This document shows, in pieces, positions 29,805 to 51,891 of a DNA stretch of 64,000 nucleotides. Position numbers and translations under genes: made by a program. Below the pieces are notes generated by a model. The model ran no database searches and was not told the DNA's origin. It was given only the letters and a program-made list of their open reading frames with translations. This DNA is from Certhia americana. Lineage: Eukaryota; Chordata; Aves; Passeriformes; Certhiidae. Location: NCBI GenBank assembly GCA_018697195.1, contig CM031879.1, forward strand, positions 24,556,806-24,620,805, written 5' to 3'. Positions within the stretch are counted from its first letter, which is position 1; every line of letters begins with the position of its first letter.

Positions 29805-29850
29805 TCTGACTCCAGGAGTAAAGGAGACTCTGACTCCAGGAGTAAAGGAG
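29805..29850 (+). repeat. 24-bp tandem duplication containing 20-mer copies 2 and 3
   Basis: Two head-to-tail copies of TC + TGACTCCAGGAGTAAAGGAG (+AC), at 29805-29828 and 29829-29850. The 20-base core is identical to the copy at 29289-29308. Confidence 0.9.
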
Positions 29851-31103
29851 TGGTGCTGCATTAGAAAAGTTACCAAAGCCTTGTTCCTTCTGTGATGTTA
29901 GCAGCAGAGCATGTGCTTTATCTCTGCTGTTCCAGCCATGATTCATGCCAAAACCAACATAAAATGGTGAGATTTTCAAGCCTGTTGTTAAATAATTGAT
30001 TGTTTTACTGCCACCATGAGGACGCCTTTAGAAACAATGCTTACATGGCAGCAAGTCCTGAGCTGTGAGAGATCTATGATATATGTTAATTAAAACTGCT
30101 AATTTAAAAAATATATTTTGGCAGTTGAAGATAAATAAATGCATGAGAGATTTGTTTCCTGAGTTCCTATGGTCTGAAATTACAGATGACAGTCCTTCTG
30201 TAGAGGGTGAGAGAATTCATTTAGATTAAATTATACTTTCATTTCCCTTTCTAAAACATCAGAAAACCTCCCTAACTGACATTTTTGCCTTTGTGTCAGG
30301 GATAACATTAAGAATAATTTTCTATGATTGTCTCTTCGACAGGCAGAGAACTCATTTTAATCGATACATCATAAGCTGTTATTACAGCTATTTTCTATCT
30401 TAATTCAGCCTGCCCTTCATAATTATGTGGGTTTTTTCCTGTTTTTCAAAGTTCTGGATAGCGGCAGATTTCCACCACCTAGTGGGAAAAGTATGTACTG
30501 TCTGCTAAAAAGCTTCCCTCAGATTTCCCCTTAATGCCTGTTTTAAACCTTCCCATTGTAAGCCCCTTTTACCAGCACTTATTACCAAAGTATTTTTCTT
30601 TCTTTTTTTTTTTTTTATAATGAACTGGTGAATATGCCAAGCTGTATTAAACTCTCCTTTAAGGTCTCAGACATTATATACTCCACAAAAAATGCATCTC
30701 AATATAAAGGAACTGTATGTCTATGTTTTTCAATTCAGTGGTTTGTAATGTGAAAAGAAAACAGAAAAGCTTAAAAAAATTAAGGAAGATCTGCCAATGA
30801 ATGTCACTGCTTCCCTTCCTCTGCTTCACAGGGACCCCTCACCCCACTCAGGTGTATCATCAAGTGCAAACTATGCCAAAACCCACCTTCCTTCCCACCT
30901 CTTCCAAGGTGAGCAAGATGCTTCCTTTGGCCTTAGAAGAGAAAAAAATTAGTTTTCAGATCCAGCTTTGATCAGCAGTATGAGCAATAGGGTTAAGAAG
31001 CTCTCTTCCTTTTACATCACACAAATAGAATAATGACTCAGAAAAATCCTGTGCCCATAGATCCTAGTAAGATTTTCCCTACTGTTTTCCCTGGGGGGAA
31101 ATT

Positions 31104-31215
31104 CAAAACAACAAACAAAACAAAACAAAACAAAACAAACAAACAAACAAAATATTAAAAAATCACAAACGAAAGAAACAACAACAAAACACCACCAAAA
31201 AAACAAACCAAACCA
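31104..31215 (+). repeat. A-rich AAAAC / AAAC simple repeat
   Basis: About 110 bp of AAAAC and AAAC units grading into irregular A/C-rich sequence. The opposite strand reads as Phe/Val/Cys-rich frames that are not genes. Confidence 0.9.
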
Positions 31216-31827
31216 AATTATGCTGTTTAGTTTATCCTGCTAATGATTCTTGTAATGTTATTATCAGGTAACTTTTTGCCAGGCCCTTATTTCCAGCTGT
31301 CACTTCATTCATCTATGTTCAAAATTGCAATCTTCCAAACCCCAGCCTATTTGCCATGTAACTTTGGAAGTATGCAAACATGCCTTTGCAGCAGAAAATT
31401 TTCCAGAACATTTAAATAGCCTCTCCTGGCAATAGTGGTGAGTTAGCATCTAGTTCACAATTCAGAAGTGAGTTGTTTGCACATCACTTTGTCCTACAGT
31501 ACCCAGTCTGCTCAGGTGTTTAGAGCACTTCTGATGAATCATGGTTTACATAGGATAAGAAAGGTAGTGATAGTGTTATTGTTCCCTCTCCCATTTTTTC
31601 CACTATCTCAACAAGAGGCTGCTCAGCTATCCTACAGTAGGCATAAGGAGATTTCAGCTATTGCTTCCTACTTCCTATTTCAGCTATTGAACCTACTTAG
31701 GTGAAGGCTACAGCTCTCAAATTACAGGGCATTTAAATGTAGCTCTCCATGACAACGTGGGTTAACCTTGTATCATTTACATGCAAAAAATACATTTAAG
31801 AAAGAAAATGTTTGAGGTTGAAGTGTC

Positions 31828-32550
31828 AGCAGTTAGGACTGCACCTGAGAAAGAATAACCCCCTCCATCACAGACTGGAGGCTGACCTGCTGGAAAGCAG
31901 CTCTGTGAGAAGGACCTGTGGACAACAAGCTGACCCTGAGGCAGAAGCGTGCCCTGAGGGTCAAGAAGGCCAATGGTGTCCTGGGGAGCATTAGGAAAAT
32001 GCACTGCCAACAGGAAGGTAAATCCTACTCCTCAGCACTAGTGAGGCCTCACCTGGAGTGCTGTACCCATTTCTGCACTCCTCAGTATGAGACAGGGAGC
32101 TCCTGGAGTCCAGTGAAGGGCTAAAAGGACGAGTAAGGGACTGAAGCATTGCTCTTACAAGGAGAGCTGGGGGAGCTGGGCCTACTCAGTGTTAAGATAT
32201 GACTGAGAGAAGACCTCATCAATGTTTATAAGTCTGTGATGGAAGGGTGTCAAGAGGACAGAGCCAGGCTGTAGGTGGTGCCAGGCATTGGGACAAGAGG
32301 CAATGAGCAGAACCCAATGCACAGGAAGTTCCACCTGAATAAGAGGAAGAACTTCATTACTGTGTGGGTGACTGAGCACCGGGATAGATTGCACAGAGAG
32401 GCTGTGGATCCTCCCTGACTGGAGGAATTCAAGAGCCATCTGGACACAATCCTGTGCAATGTGCTCTGGGATGACCCTGTTGAGCAGGGAGCTTGGATCA
32501 GATGGCATTCTGGAGTCCCTTCCAACCTGACCCATTCTGTGATTCTGTGA
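31828..32550 (+). mobile_element. CR1 LINE fragment (3' end), plus orientation
   Basis: This roughly 720-bp segment follows the 3' part of avian CR1 elements: the CTGTGGACAACAAGCTGA stretch, CTCAGCACTAGTGAGGCCTC, GAGCTGGG..GAGCTGGGCCTA, AATGTTTATAAGTCTGTGA and GTGTCAAGAGGACAGAGCCA, then GAAGTTCCACCTGAATAAG. It closes with CCTTCCAACCTGACCCATTC and the typical octamer repeat ATTCTGTG ATTCTGTG. It is 5'-truncated, as usual for CR1, and carries many stops and indels relative to the reverse-transcriptase frame. It is a dead copy. Confidence 0.93.
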
Positions 32551-34599
32551 CTTTCGTATGAAGTTGATGTTTTTGCTGTAGGAACAAGAAAATACAGTGC
32601 ATGAGTAGCTGGCAAGAAATTAACAGCAGGTGAGGAGTACAGTCTGTGGTACACATAAAAGAATCCCCCAGGAAGAGGCAACTTAATTAGAAATGAGAAA
32701 CCCCACTGCTTTCTTAGATACCTAACAAAGAACTAGAACTAAGCTATGCAACATAAATTATCAGAAACTGCCATAAAGACTGTTTACTTGTCAAGGACAC
32801 CTGGAGCTGGCAAGGAGAACCTGGCTGGAAAGTTTTCCAAATAGTTATTGCACGCCAAGTAATGGTATTAGTACTTGCTATTGCTAAGTAAAGGACAGAA
32901 GATTATATCAACAGTTTGGGAAGGGTAAATGCTACTTCCCATTACACTGTGTAATTCTTCTGTGGCTGCAAAAATGCAAAGACTGCTGTCCTTTAAATGG
33001 AAAAAGAACTCTGGACTCAGATGCACAGAATCATCATGATATCTCTTACGAATAAGATGCTTCACTTCCTGCCAAGATGGATAGCTAAACTGACTATAAA
33101 TACTAGTTCCAATTCCTTATATACTAGGATGACCGCTTTAAGGACAAAAGCAAGAGTTTGTCTTGAAATATTTTAAGATGCAACATGTTTCAATTGCACA
33201 GAACAAAGAAATCAGTCACATGGCAGCAATCCAGTGAGGACTGAGCCCAGACCAGAGGTCCCCTAGGAGGAAATCTGAATACATAGGAGACTGCAGTCTC
33301 TCATAAATGAGAGGACTGGCCCATTTTGAACAGACCCAGTTCACTCTGTAATTTATTACTCCTTTCAAGACCAGAAAGAGGCAGTTTGTTGGCTCCTTTG
33401 GGATGGCAAGTATTGTATAATAACATCATATTGAGACAAGTAGCATAGCTATTTCAGTAGGATGATAGGAATTCAAACTACAAATCCCAGATTCTTATAG
33501 AAAGGGGAATGTAGCAAGGGTCCATAAAGCATAATGGAGGACATTTATTGAAGGAATTAGATTCATCATTACTAGCCCTATAGAACTGGGAAGAGTTCTT
33601 AAAGTGGCATAAGAAATTCTGCATCTCAAAATGAGTAAACAGATCACAGATAAAAAATTGTTCCTTGTATTATGCTAATTTTCCAGAGGGTCTACATCTC
33701 CTCTAACTCAATGCACATGCCTAAGTGCCTGTGCCAAAGTGTGTGCCCCCATGTCGATGATTGTCTAACAGGCTTAGCAGTACATTCTCTATCAGCATGT
33801 GAACAGCCATTCCAGTCACTGGAAAAACGTCATTTCATCAGTAAACTAAAGAAAGAAAAAATGGTGCTGAATAGACTAGTACAGATCCAAGTTAACACCT
33901 CTCAGAAAACATAACCCCAGCTCCCAGGCCTAGCCAAAGCCACATGCTGAGCATGCCTGCTCTGCCCCAGACAGGGCTGCATTTCACATATCCATAGGGG
34001 CCACCACAGACCTTTCCCATGCACACAACAGGCTTCACTACCCCAACAATGCCCATTCCACCCCTCCAAATGGATGAGATTCCTCCTGTGGCAGTCCCTA
34101 CCCCAGCCGTGCCCTACACATGGCCAAAGCAGATACCTGAGGGGTTCATATTTTCCAGGATTGTCAGACACTGTCCATCTTTATCTTCCAGTGCAGGCCC
34201 CACCTGCTTCCTTCCTTCCTTCCTTCCTTCCCTCCTTCCTGTGAAGAGGAACACTGAAAGGCTTGGGCACATTTCAAAGGACACTTACACTGTTTTAATT
34301 CCTTTTTAGACTTGATCACGACCCCTCTGGGTGCACTGCTGTAGTCCACAGCAGAGTAGCTTCACCAGCCTCTGGTAATGGATTGCAAATACCAAAAGAC
34401 ATACTGACACTAGTAAATGTTTATGATACATATTTGCATTCATACTAGATCGTATTTCTTTTTCCTCAAGGTATGTTTTTGACCAGCTGCGCTTTTGCCG
34501 AACCTTCTTGCTCCTTCTCCATCTGCAAGCCTGGCGAGCATGACTCGACAACTTCCATCAAAATAGCAATAGGCATCTCAAAATTCATTAAAAAGGCAT
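32551..34599. other. Intergenic region between CR1 and the GC island
   Basis: No gene recognised. The segment about 33,900-34,200 is richer in C and T and contains a CTTC microsatellite at its end. Confidence 0.55.
34207..34240 (+). repeat. CTTC microsatellite
   Basis: About seven TTCC/CTTC units with one CCCTCC interruption. Confidence 0.9.
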
Positions 34600-35030
34600 T
34601 AGGGCTGGTGGCGGGGAGTTGAGAGGGCGGGGGGGAGAGGAAAAGAAAGAAGGCGAGAGCCACTGAAGACACCTGGCTCCTCAGCCTTGCCGCGCTGCCC
34701 GACGGCGGGCCCCGCCAGCCGCACCGGCCTCGCCAAGGCGGTGCCAAGGCGGTGCCAAGGCGGTGCCAAGGCGGTGCCNNNNNNNNNNGCCAAGGCGGTG
34801 CCAAGGCGGTGCCAAGGCGGTGCCAAGGCGGTGCCAAGGCGGTGCCAAGGCGGTGCCAAGGCGGTGCCAAGGCGGTGCCAAGGTGTCCCCGCCCCGCCAG
34901 GGCTGGCCTGCGGGCGCTGCGGACGGGATGGGAGAGCGGCCGGGAGCGCCTGCCCTGGCCGGCGCCTGCAGCCCCCTCAGCAGAGGGGCCCGAAGCGTCA
35001 GGCTGGAGGCTACTTCTTGTGGAAGACACA
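34600..35030. promoter_or_regulatory. Orphan GC-rich, CpG-dense island around the 34.7-kb minisatellite
   Basis: A block of about 430 bp with many CpGs, containing GGGCGGGGGGG, CCCCGCCCCGCC and similar GC boxes. It sits in AT-rich intergenic DNA about 6.4 kb beyond the 3' end of LSMEM1. No coding exon could be supported on either strand. It may be a promoter of a non-coding transcript, an orphan CpG island, or just GC-rich DNA produced by minisatellite expansion and biased gene conversion. Confidence 0.4.
34732..34885 (+). repeat. 11-bp minisatellite GGTGCCAAGGC with a 10-base gap
   Basis: About twelve near-identical tandem copies of GGTGCCAAGGC with an N gap at 34779-34788, showing the assembly could not size the array. 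Because 11 is not a multiple of 3, one array reads as three phase-shifted peptides on each strand (for example repeated Ala-Pro-Pro-Trp-His-Arg-Leu-Gly on the minus strand). These are not genes. Confidence 0.96.
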
Positions 35031-35481
35031 AAAAACGTGAACAGCGTTAGGGAAGAGCTTTCAAATTCCGGAGGCTTTCCTCTGTTAACAGTTTATCTCG
35101 ATGTGTTGTCAGTACCGCCCTTTCTCGAGGAGGCCTTGAGTGAGTCCATCAGCATTTATTTATAGCTGCTGAATCAGTTCCCTGGATTTCATTCACTCGC
35201 CGTGCACTTCAGTGAGCTAACTCGGTGCCCATAGCTGGGAATCCTCCTGCTGCAGATTTTTGTATGAAGCTGAATATGGTTTCAAGCCAGGTCCTAATCA
35301 CTAGGACCTCAGGGAACTGAAGCATTGATTCATCATATCCATACAAGAAGTGCAATCTAAAAGCTATTTCAGATCAAAATAGCAGCTCAAGCACACCCAT
35401 CTGATTGCATGAAAAAACATAGAATCCATGTCATACCTTCTGTTAAAAAATCACTAAAAATATTTTTGTTATTACCTACAT

Positions 35482-35790
35482 ACAGAAGCATAGAATCAGA
35501 GCATGCTTTGGGTTGGCAGGGATTTTACAGATCATCTGCTTCCAAGCCCTTGCCATGGACAGAGACACCTACCACTTTGACCAGGTTGCTCAATACCCCA
35601 TCCAACCTGGCCTTGAACTTTGCCAGGAATGGGGCATACACAACGTCCCTGGACAACCTGTTCCTGTGCCTCACCACCCTCACAGTAAAGGATTTCTTTT
35701 GTATATCTAACCTAAATTTCCTCTCTTCAGTTTGAACCCATTACTCATTGTCCTATCGCCTTAATTCAAGCTGAATATCCATCCATATAA
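35482..35790 (-). mobile_element. CR1 LINE fragment (3' end), minus orientation
   Basis: Antisense CR1 3' end, beginning with a degraded CATAGAATCAGAGCATG (octamer side), then TTTGGGTTGGCAGGGATTTT, AGGTTGCTCAATACCCCATC, CAACCTGGCCTTGAACTTTG and CCTCACCACCCTCACAGTAA. It fades out after CCTATCGCCTTAATTCAAG. It is about 300 bp, 5'-truncated and inactive. Confidence 0.93.
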
Positions 35791-37244
35791 TTTTGAGTGC
35801 TCAGGGAGACTTCTGAAGAAAATGTTTCAGTGTCGCTTTAAGAAAAAAACTAAAGCTTAAAAAAAACCCCAACACCCTAAAAATGGGAAGTTAATGAATT
35901 ATTCATGATCTTTTGCTGAGGAGTAAAGGGTGTCTGGGAGTTTCAACATTTCGTGTCACCTTGTAGACAGACACTGTTTTCCAAAGCCAGTTATGTGATG
36001 AAGATATTAAGATTAAATGAGCAGTGCAGAACTCAAAAGCAAACCCATAATTATTAATAGATATTTAAATTGGCAGGCAATCTATTTTTAAATTGTCCTT
36101 TCACCCTTGTGTGTAATGCGGTTTGCCTCACAGTGACAAATTAGCAGCAGCACTGTGCTGTGACTGTTGCTACTGGAAGGTTCTCATTACCATTCAGGGG
36201 TTTTGCTGGCTCATCAGTGAATCGTGGACAGCATTTTGATCGCTGAAGTGTGGCCCAGAAACCAGAGAAAGGATCGGAAATAGAGTCTATAAAAGCCTTT
36301 TCTTAAATTCTGAGATTGATTGGGTTCTTGAATAGGACTAAGTTCTTTGGCCTCAGTGTTATTTTTTCTTATGTATCCCAGAGGAAGTCACAGTACACTC
36401 ACCCCCTCCATCCCTCTCTTTAAATCTTAGTATCGTTGTTAATCTGTCAGGAAAATAAGAACAGTAACATGTAATGGACTGAATGTGCTTTTTTTTTTTC
36501 TTAATTGAAAAGAACAATCCCTTTAATCCCCATAGCACTGGGCTGAAATCTAAGGTTTTGATCCAACTTTCATTATTCACCAACATCTCCAAGATAATTA
36601 TACTAGCAGCCTATAGGAAGATCAAGTTAAACATCTTCTTGAACAAATGATTTTCAGTTACTAGTCAAAACATAAATCTATTTTTTAGTTGCTACTTGGC
36701 ATTTGTTTTATCTAGGTTTTGCTTAATCAGGGTTCTAATTAGAACTAATTGCAATTTTGCCTGTCAAAACAGATATATTTAAACAGTAAAGCTTTTATGG
36801 AGCACATTGCTTTGCTACCATTTCCAGTTGGGTATCTCAAGAACAGAAACTCCAGTCAGACAGGGTGAAATTAATAAGAAAATTTGGAATTTGGGACCTG
36901 AAAATTCATATTTGCAGGCAGTCTTGTGTAATTTTACAAGACTACGCTTTGATAAAACAAAAGTATAGATTTTGATTTTTAAAGACTTCAAAACTACATG
37001 AAGTGGGATTTTGTTCTTCTATACTTCATGTTCTGACAATAGTTCTTGTCTTTGTTCAACGTTATTCCACTCTGCTCAGTTTTCAAATACTTTGACCACA
37101 TTTAGGGTTCCTGAACAGTTTGGATTGTGTGCCAGACACAACATGTTACCTTTGAGAGCATGTTGTCTAACAAACTTGTGACAATCCTCTTGCTAATGCT
37201 CTTCTGGTATTTTCTCTTCTCTTTTTCCACATTCAGAGTTCTCA

Positions 37245-37283
<39 letters not shown>

Positions 37284-40200
37284 TGTTTTTTATAACCTGT
37301 GTTCAGCTTTGTACTGTTACCACTGAACAAAGCACATAAACTGAACTCATAGCAGACTTTAAGAATAAATGTTAGATTAAAATTCCAAGTATCTCAGAGG
37401 GTAAAAAAAAGCTTTCTCAAGGTTAAAATTGCTTCGCAGTTAGTATAATATCAAATAAATGAAAAAATGGAAAGTACAAATGATTTTTCATATTCACAAG
37501 AAATTGGTCAGTTGATAACGGGCTTAAATTTTATCAGGAAAAATTTTAGTTAGATTTCAGGAAAACTAGATTTAACCATGTTCATTTAGTTGAACATTAG
37601 AAGGGAAGGCCCATGGACAGTCCATTATTTGCATATTTAACAATGTGAGTAGACAAGTCTCTGTCAGGGATTGTTTGAGTAAATTGATTGCTGCTGTCAG
37701 GCAGAGGGATGGATTTGATTGTCTCTCAGAATCCCTCTTTATTTTCTGTGCCTCATTTTCAGTTGAAGGTGCCCACTGTTCAGATTTATGTAACCTTTAA
37801 CATGGATAGGTGTCTACAAAGGATGTTTTGCTCTCAGTTCTTCCATGCTGTTTGCAGATATTGAGCTTGAGCTGTTTCATTCTAGACCAGCACAAGGCCA
37901 GGTACAAGCAGATATTCTCAAGGTAACATGACCCCAAGCAAGGTAAGCAGATGCCTGCCCCAGCTGACCCTCCACTATTTAGCAATGTATATTCTCCCCA
38001 CAGATACTGTCAGATAGTATTGTCTAGTCAGATACTAGCTGATGGTTTGAGGTTAACAAGAACAAGGGCTGATGTGGCTATCTGGCACAAAGGAGTAAAT
38101 TTCTCAGCAAGCTAGCGAAGGCAGGAACGTATTTTGTCTACTGATGCTACCTAACAACCTAAAGATTCAGGCAACGCTTCAGGGATTGACATGATGCTTT
38201 TGATGGCAGGTGGAGGTACATTATTGGTTAAGTATTCCATGTTTTCCTCTTTGCTTACCAGCATTTTTCTAATATTGTCCAGGTGTATTCAACAGAAAAT
38301 TACCTGAGTCCATGTTGTCATTTCAGCAATGATAGTACTTGCAGCAGGTGAGTGTCAGTGGCATGTTGTGAAATCTATCTGAACCCTCTGTGCACTCCTT
38401 TCATTTACAGTGGAAATACTGAAAGGTGAATTAATTACTTTGGGTAGATACCTCTACAGCCTGCAAATAAGAGAAAAGGGCAAGAAGCAGCACTACCAAG
38501 AGCAGCTGTGACTACTGTAAGATGAAGCTGTCAGATCACCTTGCTTGGGTTGTAACACCAGACATAGCAAGGGCTCTTGAGATGTGCAGCTGTACAGGAG
38601 CAGAGGTCTTACCAATGTCTGCAGGAGACATGGAAACATCCATATCCAGCACAGTGGTTAAGTCACATGCACTTGGAGTTTGGAATTTACTTAGCTCTTT
38701 ATTCGAGATAAGGATTATGGGCCTATGAATATGGAATTCACTTCAGGGTCAGGTTTGCAAGATGTTTTAAGTGTCAAATATTGGTTTGTTTGGGACTACT
38801 TCACTGTCAGTAGATTAGAGAGAGAAGTTCCCCTAAAGGAGCTTGTAGGGGGTCCTGCAGGAACTGTTGATGGAAGGATTGTGGCACTCTGCTCTCAACC
38901 CTTGCTCTGATGTCATATAAAAGCAGTTCTGACAGTAAATGGAAATTGTTAACTATTGTTTATTCAGGCTGAGAAGCCAAAGGCTGCCATAAGCAGTTCT
39001 TCCCCACATCCTCTGCAAGTAACTCCCAACAATAGGTGTGTTTCAGCAGCACTAGTAGCATCAGCATTGGACCCTTTCACTTTTTCAGCAACAGATCTTG
39101 ATTGCTGATCACTGCAAGCAAAGAAGCAATTAAATATGAAAAGGATGATTTGAGGCCTCAGTCCTGTATGACACTGAGCATGCCTTACCTGGTTATGACT
39201 CAGCTGGTCATATGTCTGGGGCAGTTGAGGTCACTCACAATCTTGCAGGATTAAAACCATTGAATGAAACAACAACACTTCTAATCAATAGCAGAGACAG
39301 AAAAAGTGGATTTGCAATGAGTACTGTCTGAACAACTAGATTAGGAATAATTGAGGACAACATTAGAGAGATGAGGAAACTTTGATTCCTTTGGGGACTG
39401 TTGCTCTAGCACATATTTTATTTACAGTTTCCTGCCAGAAAAAAAAAAGGTCTATTGGCTCTTGGTATCAGTTTCTAGTGGACCACAGACTACTCTGATA
39501 ACTGCAGTTGCAATGAGGGATGCAACAAATCCATGTTTGATACACTGAGTACCAAATACCAGCGTTTCTCCCTGTCTCACAAGTATGGATGTGTGTCAAT
39601 GCAAGGCAGGAGCTTGAGAGCAGTTACAGTAGCTACAATGGGAGTGGGAGAGATGAGAAATTAACATTGTCAATAAAGAGCAAGTGACAACTCAGAGAAA
39701 AACAGAGAAGCAACACTGCAAGTGTCATGATCTTAGTCTTAAGATACCTTTTCTTTTACCATTTAACAGCATTTACAGAAAGAAGTTTGAGTTAGACTTT
39801 CAGGGTTCCTTTCCTTATGAGTTTTCAACACTTATTTTTTATCATTCTCTGATACTAGAATCACCTTTGAAAAACTACTTGTAATAACCAGAGGAGATAG
39901 CTAAAATTGCAGCTGGGAACTGACAGCAGGAATAATAAACTCTTGAAACCAGTCTTCACCATTTTTATGTGAATAACTTGACAGTAACACATCAGGAAAA
40001 TAAAAATCAGAAATAGAAAGAAGGTGATGTAAAACATAGGTGTAAAGCAAAGCACTCATACGAATAGAATTGGTGGGCAAATCCAGATAGAGTGATACCA
40101 GGAAATTCTCCTGGATTTAGTTCTCTTTGTTGCAGACAATGAAGTAGTCATCACAGAAAGGACTACCATGAATTCTGGAAAAGAAGGCTGCAATGCAAGC

Positions 40201-41397
40201 TGCTGACTTTGGTGACTTTTTTGTAAAACTGTATGGAAAAGATAAGAAAGAATTGGATTAGGAATGAGAACTTTTACTAAAAGAGAAAATATTCCATACT
40301 GTCAGCTGCCATTCCACTGTCATGATATATTGGAATAACCAATTTATTGCTTGAAAATGGAGGTGGCTTCTTAATGTATATTTCAGTAGAAGGTTACTAA
40401 AAATGACAAAGCTACCCAGCAATCTCTTGTGTGATCACACTTTCAGATGTCTGTCTCCACAACTGTGTAAATGCAGAGAGGATGGCTCCTTTTAGTCTCT
40501 GAGGTATGGCTCGACATTAAAACCACAATGGTTCTACCCATAATTGATCTGGCCCTTCTCTGATGGTGACTAGTAGCAGCTATAGGGGAGAGTACAAGAA
40601 CATGGAGCATTTTCTCCACATCACTTTATAAAAACACTTGGGCCTCACCTGCAAATTGTGAGTACAGTGCATTGGCATTGCTATGAGATAGAGTAGCTGT
40701 GATGATGCTGTGACATTACCAGACTGAGACCTCAAAACATATTTTCCATCTAAGGCAATAGGACAGTCACTTTGTCAACACAAATTTTGGCTGATTATGT
40801 CATCTTATGAAAGGGTTTATCGTTATTCAAATTTGGTTTGGATTTTGGGGGTTTTTTGTTTGTGTTTTTTTTTGGTTTTGTTTTTCACAAAAAGAGTAGT
40901 ATATCAGTGTATTTAGATGCACGGAAGGGAAAACCACAAAACAGTAGACCAGATATGGATTTATTCGTAAGTTATGAAATCTGAAGTTATCCTTAAATAA
41001 AAATAATAATAGAAACAAACAGAAAGCTTGTACAAAGGTAACAGAAGAATGACTAAATGAACAAGGTCATGCTGAAATCATGTGAATAGAACTCGTGATT
41101 TTCTGAGATCATTCACTTACATTTAAAGTAAAACTAGGTCCTTAACCCTGCGATTTACAATGCACGGGGAATCTGGAAGTCTTGCCCCAAACTGACAATC
41201 CATTGTTTATTGTGAATCATGTGGGCTTAGTATTACAAATCTATGTCCACATAAAACAGGATAAAATACTATTTGCTAGTATTTCTCATTCAGCTGGCTT
41301 TTCCAGCAATCTTTCAGCAACCATGTTTCAGCAACCTGTGTGTCATATGTGCAAATATCTGAATTATGAATATGCTGAATTTATTTCCAAAGAAGAT
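35791..41397. other. Intergenic region downstream of LSMEM1
   Basis: Contains the (CAT)13 array, a T/G-rich stretch at about 40,828-40,885 and, at its upper end, candidate LSMEM1 3' UTR sequence with AATAAA at 41,211-41,206 (minus). The part at about 35,900-36,300 looks CNE-like by composition. No further exon was recognised. Confidence 0.5.
37245..37283 (+). repeat. (CAT)13 trinucleotide microsatellite
   Basis: Thirteen uninterrupted CAT triplets. It reads as polyserine in one plus-strand frame, but the surrounding frame shows no gene features. Confidence 0.97.
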
Positions 41398-50776
<9,379 letters not shown>

Positions 50777-51801
50777 TTTATTATGTAACACCCTCTCCTC
50801 CTCCCCACTATTCCTAGGACAGTTCTCAGCTACTGGCACATTTCAGTCCTATAGAACCAGAAACTGAGGTTAGAAGAGTAATTTTCAACATGACAAACAC
50901 CAGAATGGTTCTTTTAAGATAAAGGACAACATGTTTGGCAGCACCAAAACTAAAAAACTTTTGACCATTAGAGAAACAACGACAAATCAAGATTAGGCTA
51001 TTGTGCAGAGCACATGCAAGCATGAGACCCCTTTAAAACAGAGCAAGGTAGACTTGCATGTAGCATCTACTAATGCATTGAGAATACCCGAAGCACATGT
51101 CTGAACCAGAAAATAAACAAACCCTTCCCTTTCAACCTTTATGTTTTGGCAGTGTTACAGCTTTTCATTCATGGAATAATTACTTCTACATAGAGAGCAG
51201 GCAATGAGAAACATCTTTATTCCAAAAATTAAATACTCAATTTCAGAACACATGAATTTTGCTTTTATTTTACATGGAGGCAAGTACTGTCATTTTGTCA
51301 TTTACTACTTGACTGTCAGTGGAAGTTACTGAACTCCATAGTCCCTGTCAGGACAAAGTTATACTTACATAGGAATTTCTTGTCTGTCTACCACTGGAGA
51401 GTTTAAAATAATTACTAAAAATAATTTCACACAAACATGGTCATCTTTGCATATTAGCACATTCTTACCAGAACACTTGGTCAATGAATTACTTTATCTT
51501 TATATAAAGAATCCAATGTGATACAGCATTTGACTACAGTTATGGACTCCATTTAATGTATCAGTTACAACATAATCAAACTTTGTAGCTAGTGGGGGGG
51601 CTCATGTATAGTATTATAATGTATCCCTGCACCAAATGTTACATCAACCTATATACAATGTATATGCAAATAAGCAACAACATGCATTATATTTACAGAC
51701 TATGTAACAAACCCATGCACAACTGCAAACTGACTACAGAAGTTAAAAAATTCGTTACAAATTTATTTGAATTATGAGAAGTGAACCCATTGAAAGGGAA
51801 T
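50777..51801 (-). other. IFRD1: Probable IFRD1 3' UTR with candidate poly(A) signals
   Basis: Minus-strand AATAAA hexamers (read as TTTATT on the plus strand) occur at 51767-51762, 51269-51264, 51221-51216 and 50782-50777. The first lies only 35 nt from the stop and is probably too early for the main end. Which of the others is used cannot be decided from sequence alone, so the lower boundary given here is an outer limit. Confidence 0.4.
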
Positions 51802-51891
51802 CTAAAAAAATTCCCCCACATCTGCTCTTTTATCACGACATTTACTTCTAGCTTTTGTCCGAGCCTTGAATGCTGCAGAGTTGTACAAGTG
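51802..51891 (-). CDS. IFRD1: IFRD1 exon 12 (terminal coding part)
   Basis: The last exon encodes HLYNSAAFKARTKARSKC and RDKRADVGEFF, then TAG at 51804-51802. The very basic tail ending in two phenylalanines is a recognisable IFRD1 C-terminus. The 3' UTR continues to lower coordinates. Confidence 0.96.
   Translation of the reverse strand, partial: HLYNSAAFKARTKARSKCRDKRADVGEFF

Larger units (their letters stand above)
28346..31827. other. Intergenic region with repeats and a CNE-like stretch
   Basis: Holds the A25 run, the three-copy 20-mer and the A/C-rich simple repeat. The part at about 29,980-30,440 has the TAAT-rich, complex composition typical of conserved non-coding elements. No coding exon was recognised. 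Confidence 0.5.

Noticed and set aside
32182..32681. Minus-strand open frames of 117 and 143 codons.
   Set aside because: They are antisense readings of the CR1 3' end.
34466..35165. Six overlapping repetitive open frames on both strands with Trp/His/Arg/Leu or Ala/Lys/Val repeats.
   Set aside because: All are phase-shifted readings of one 11-bp minisatellite across an N gap.
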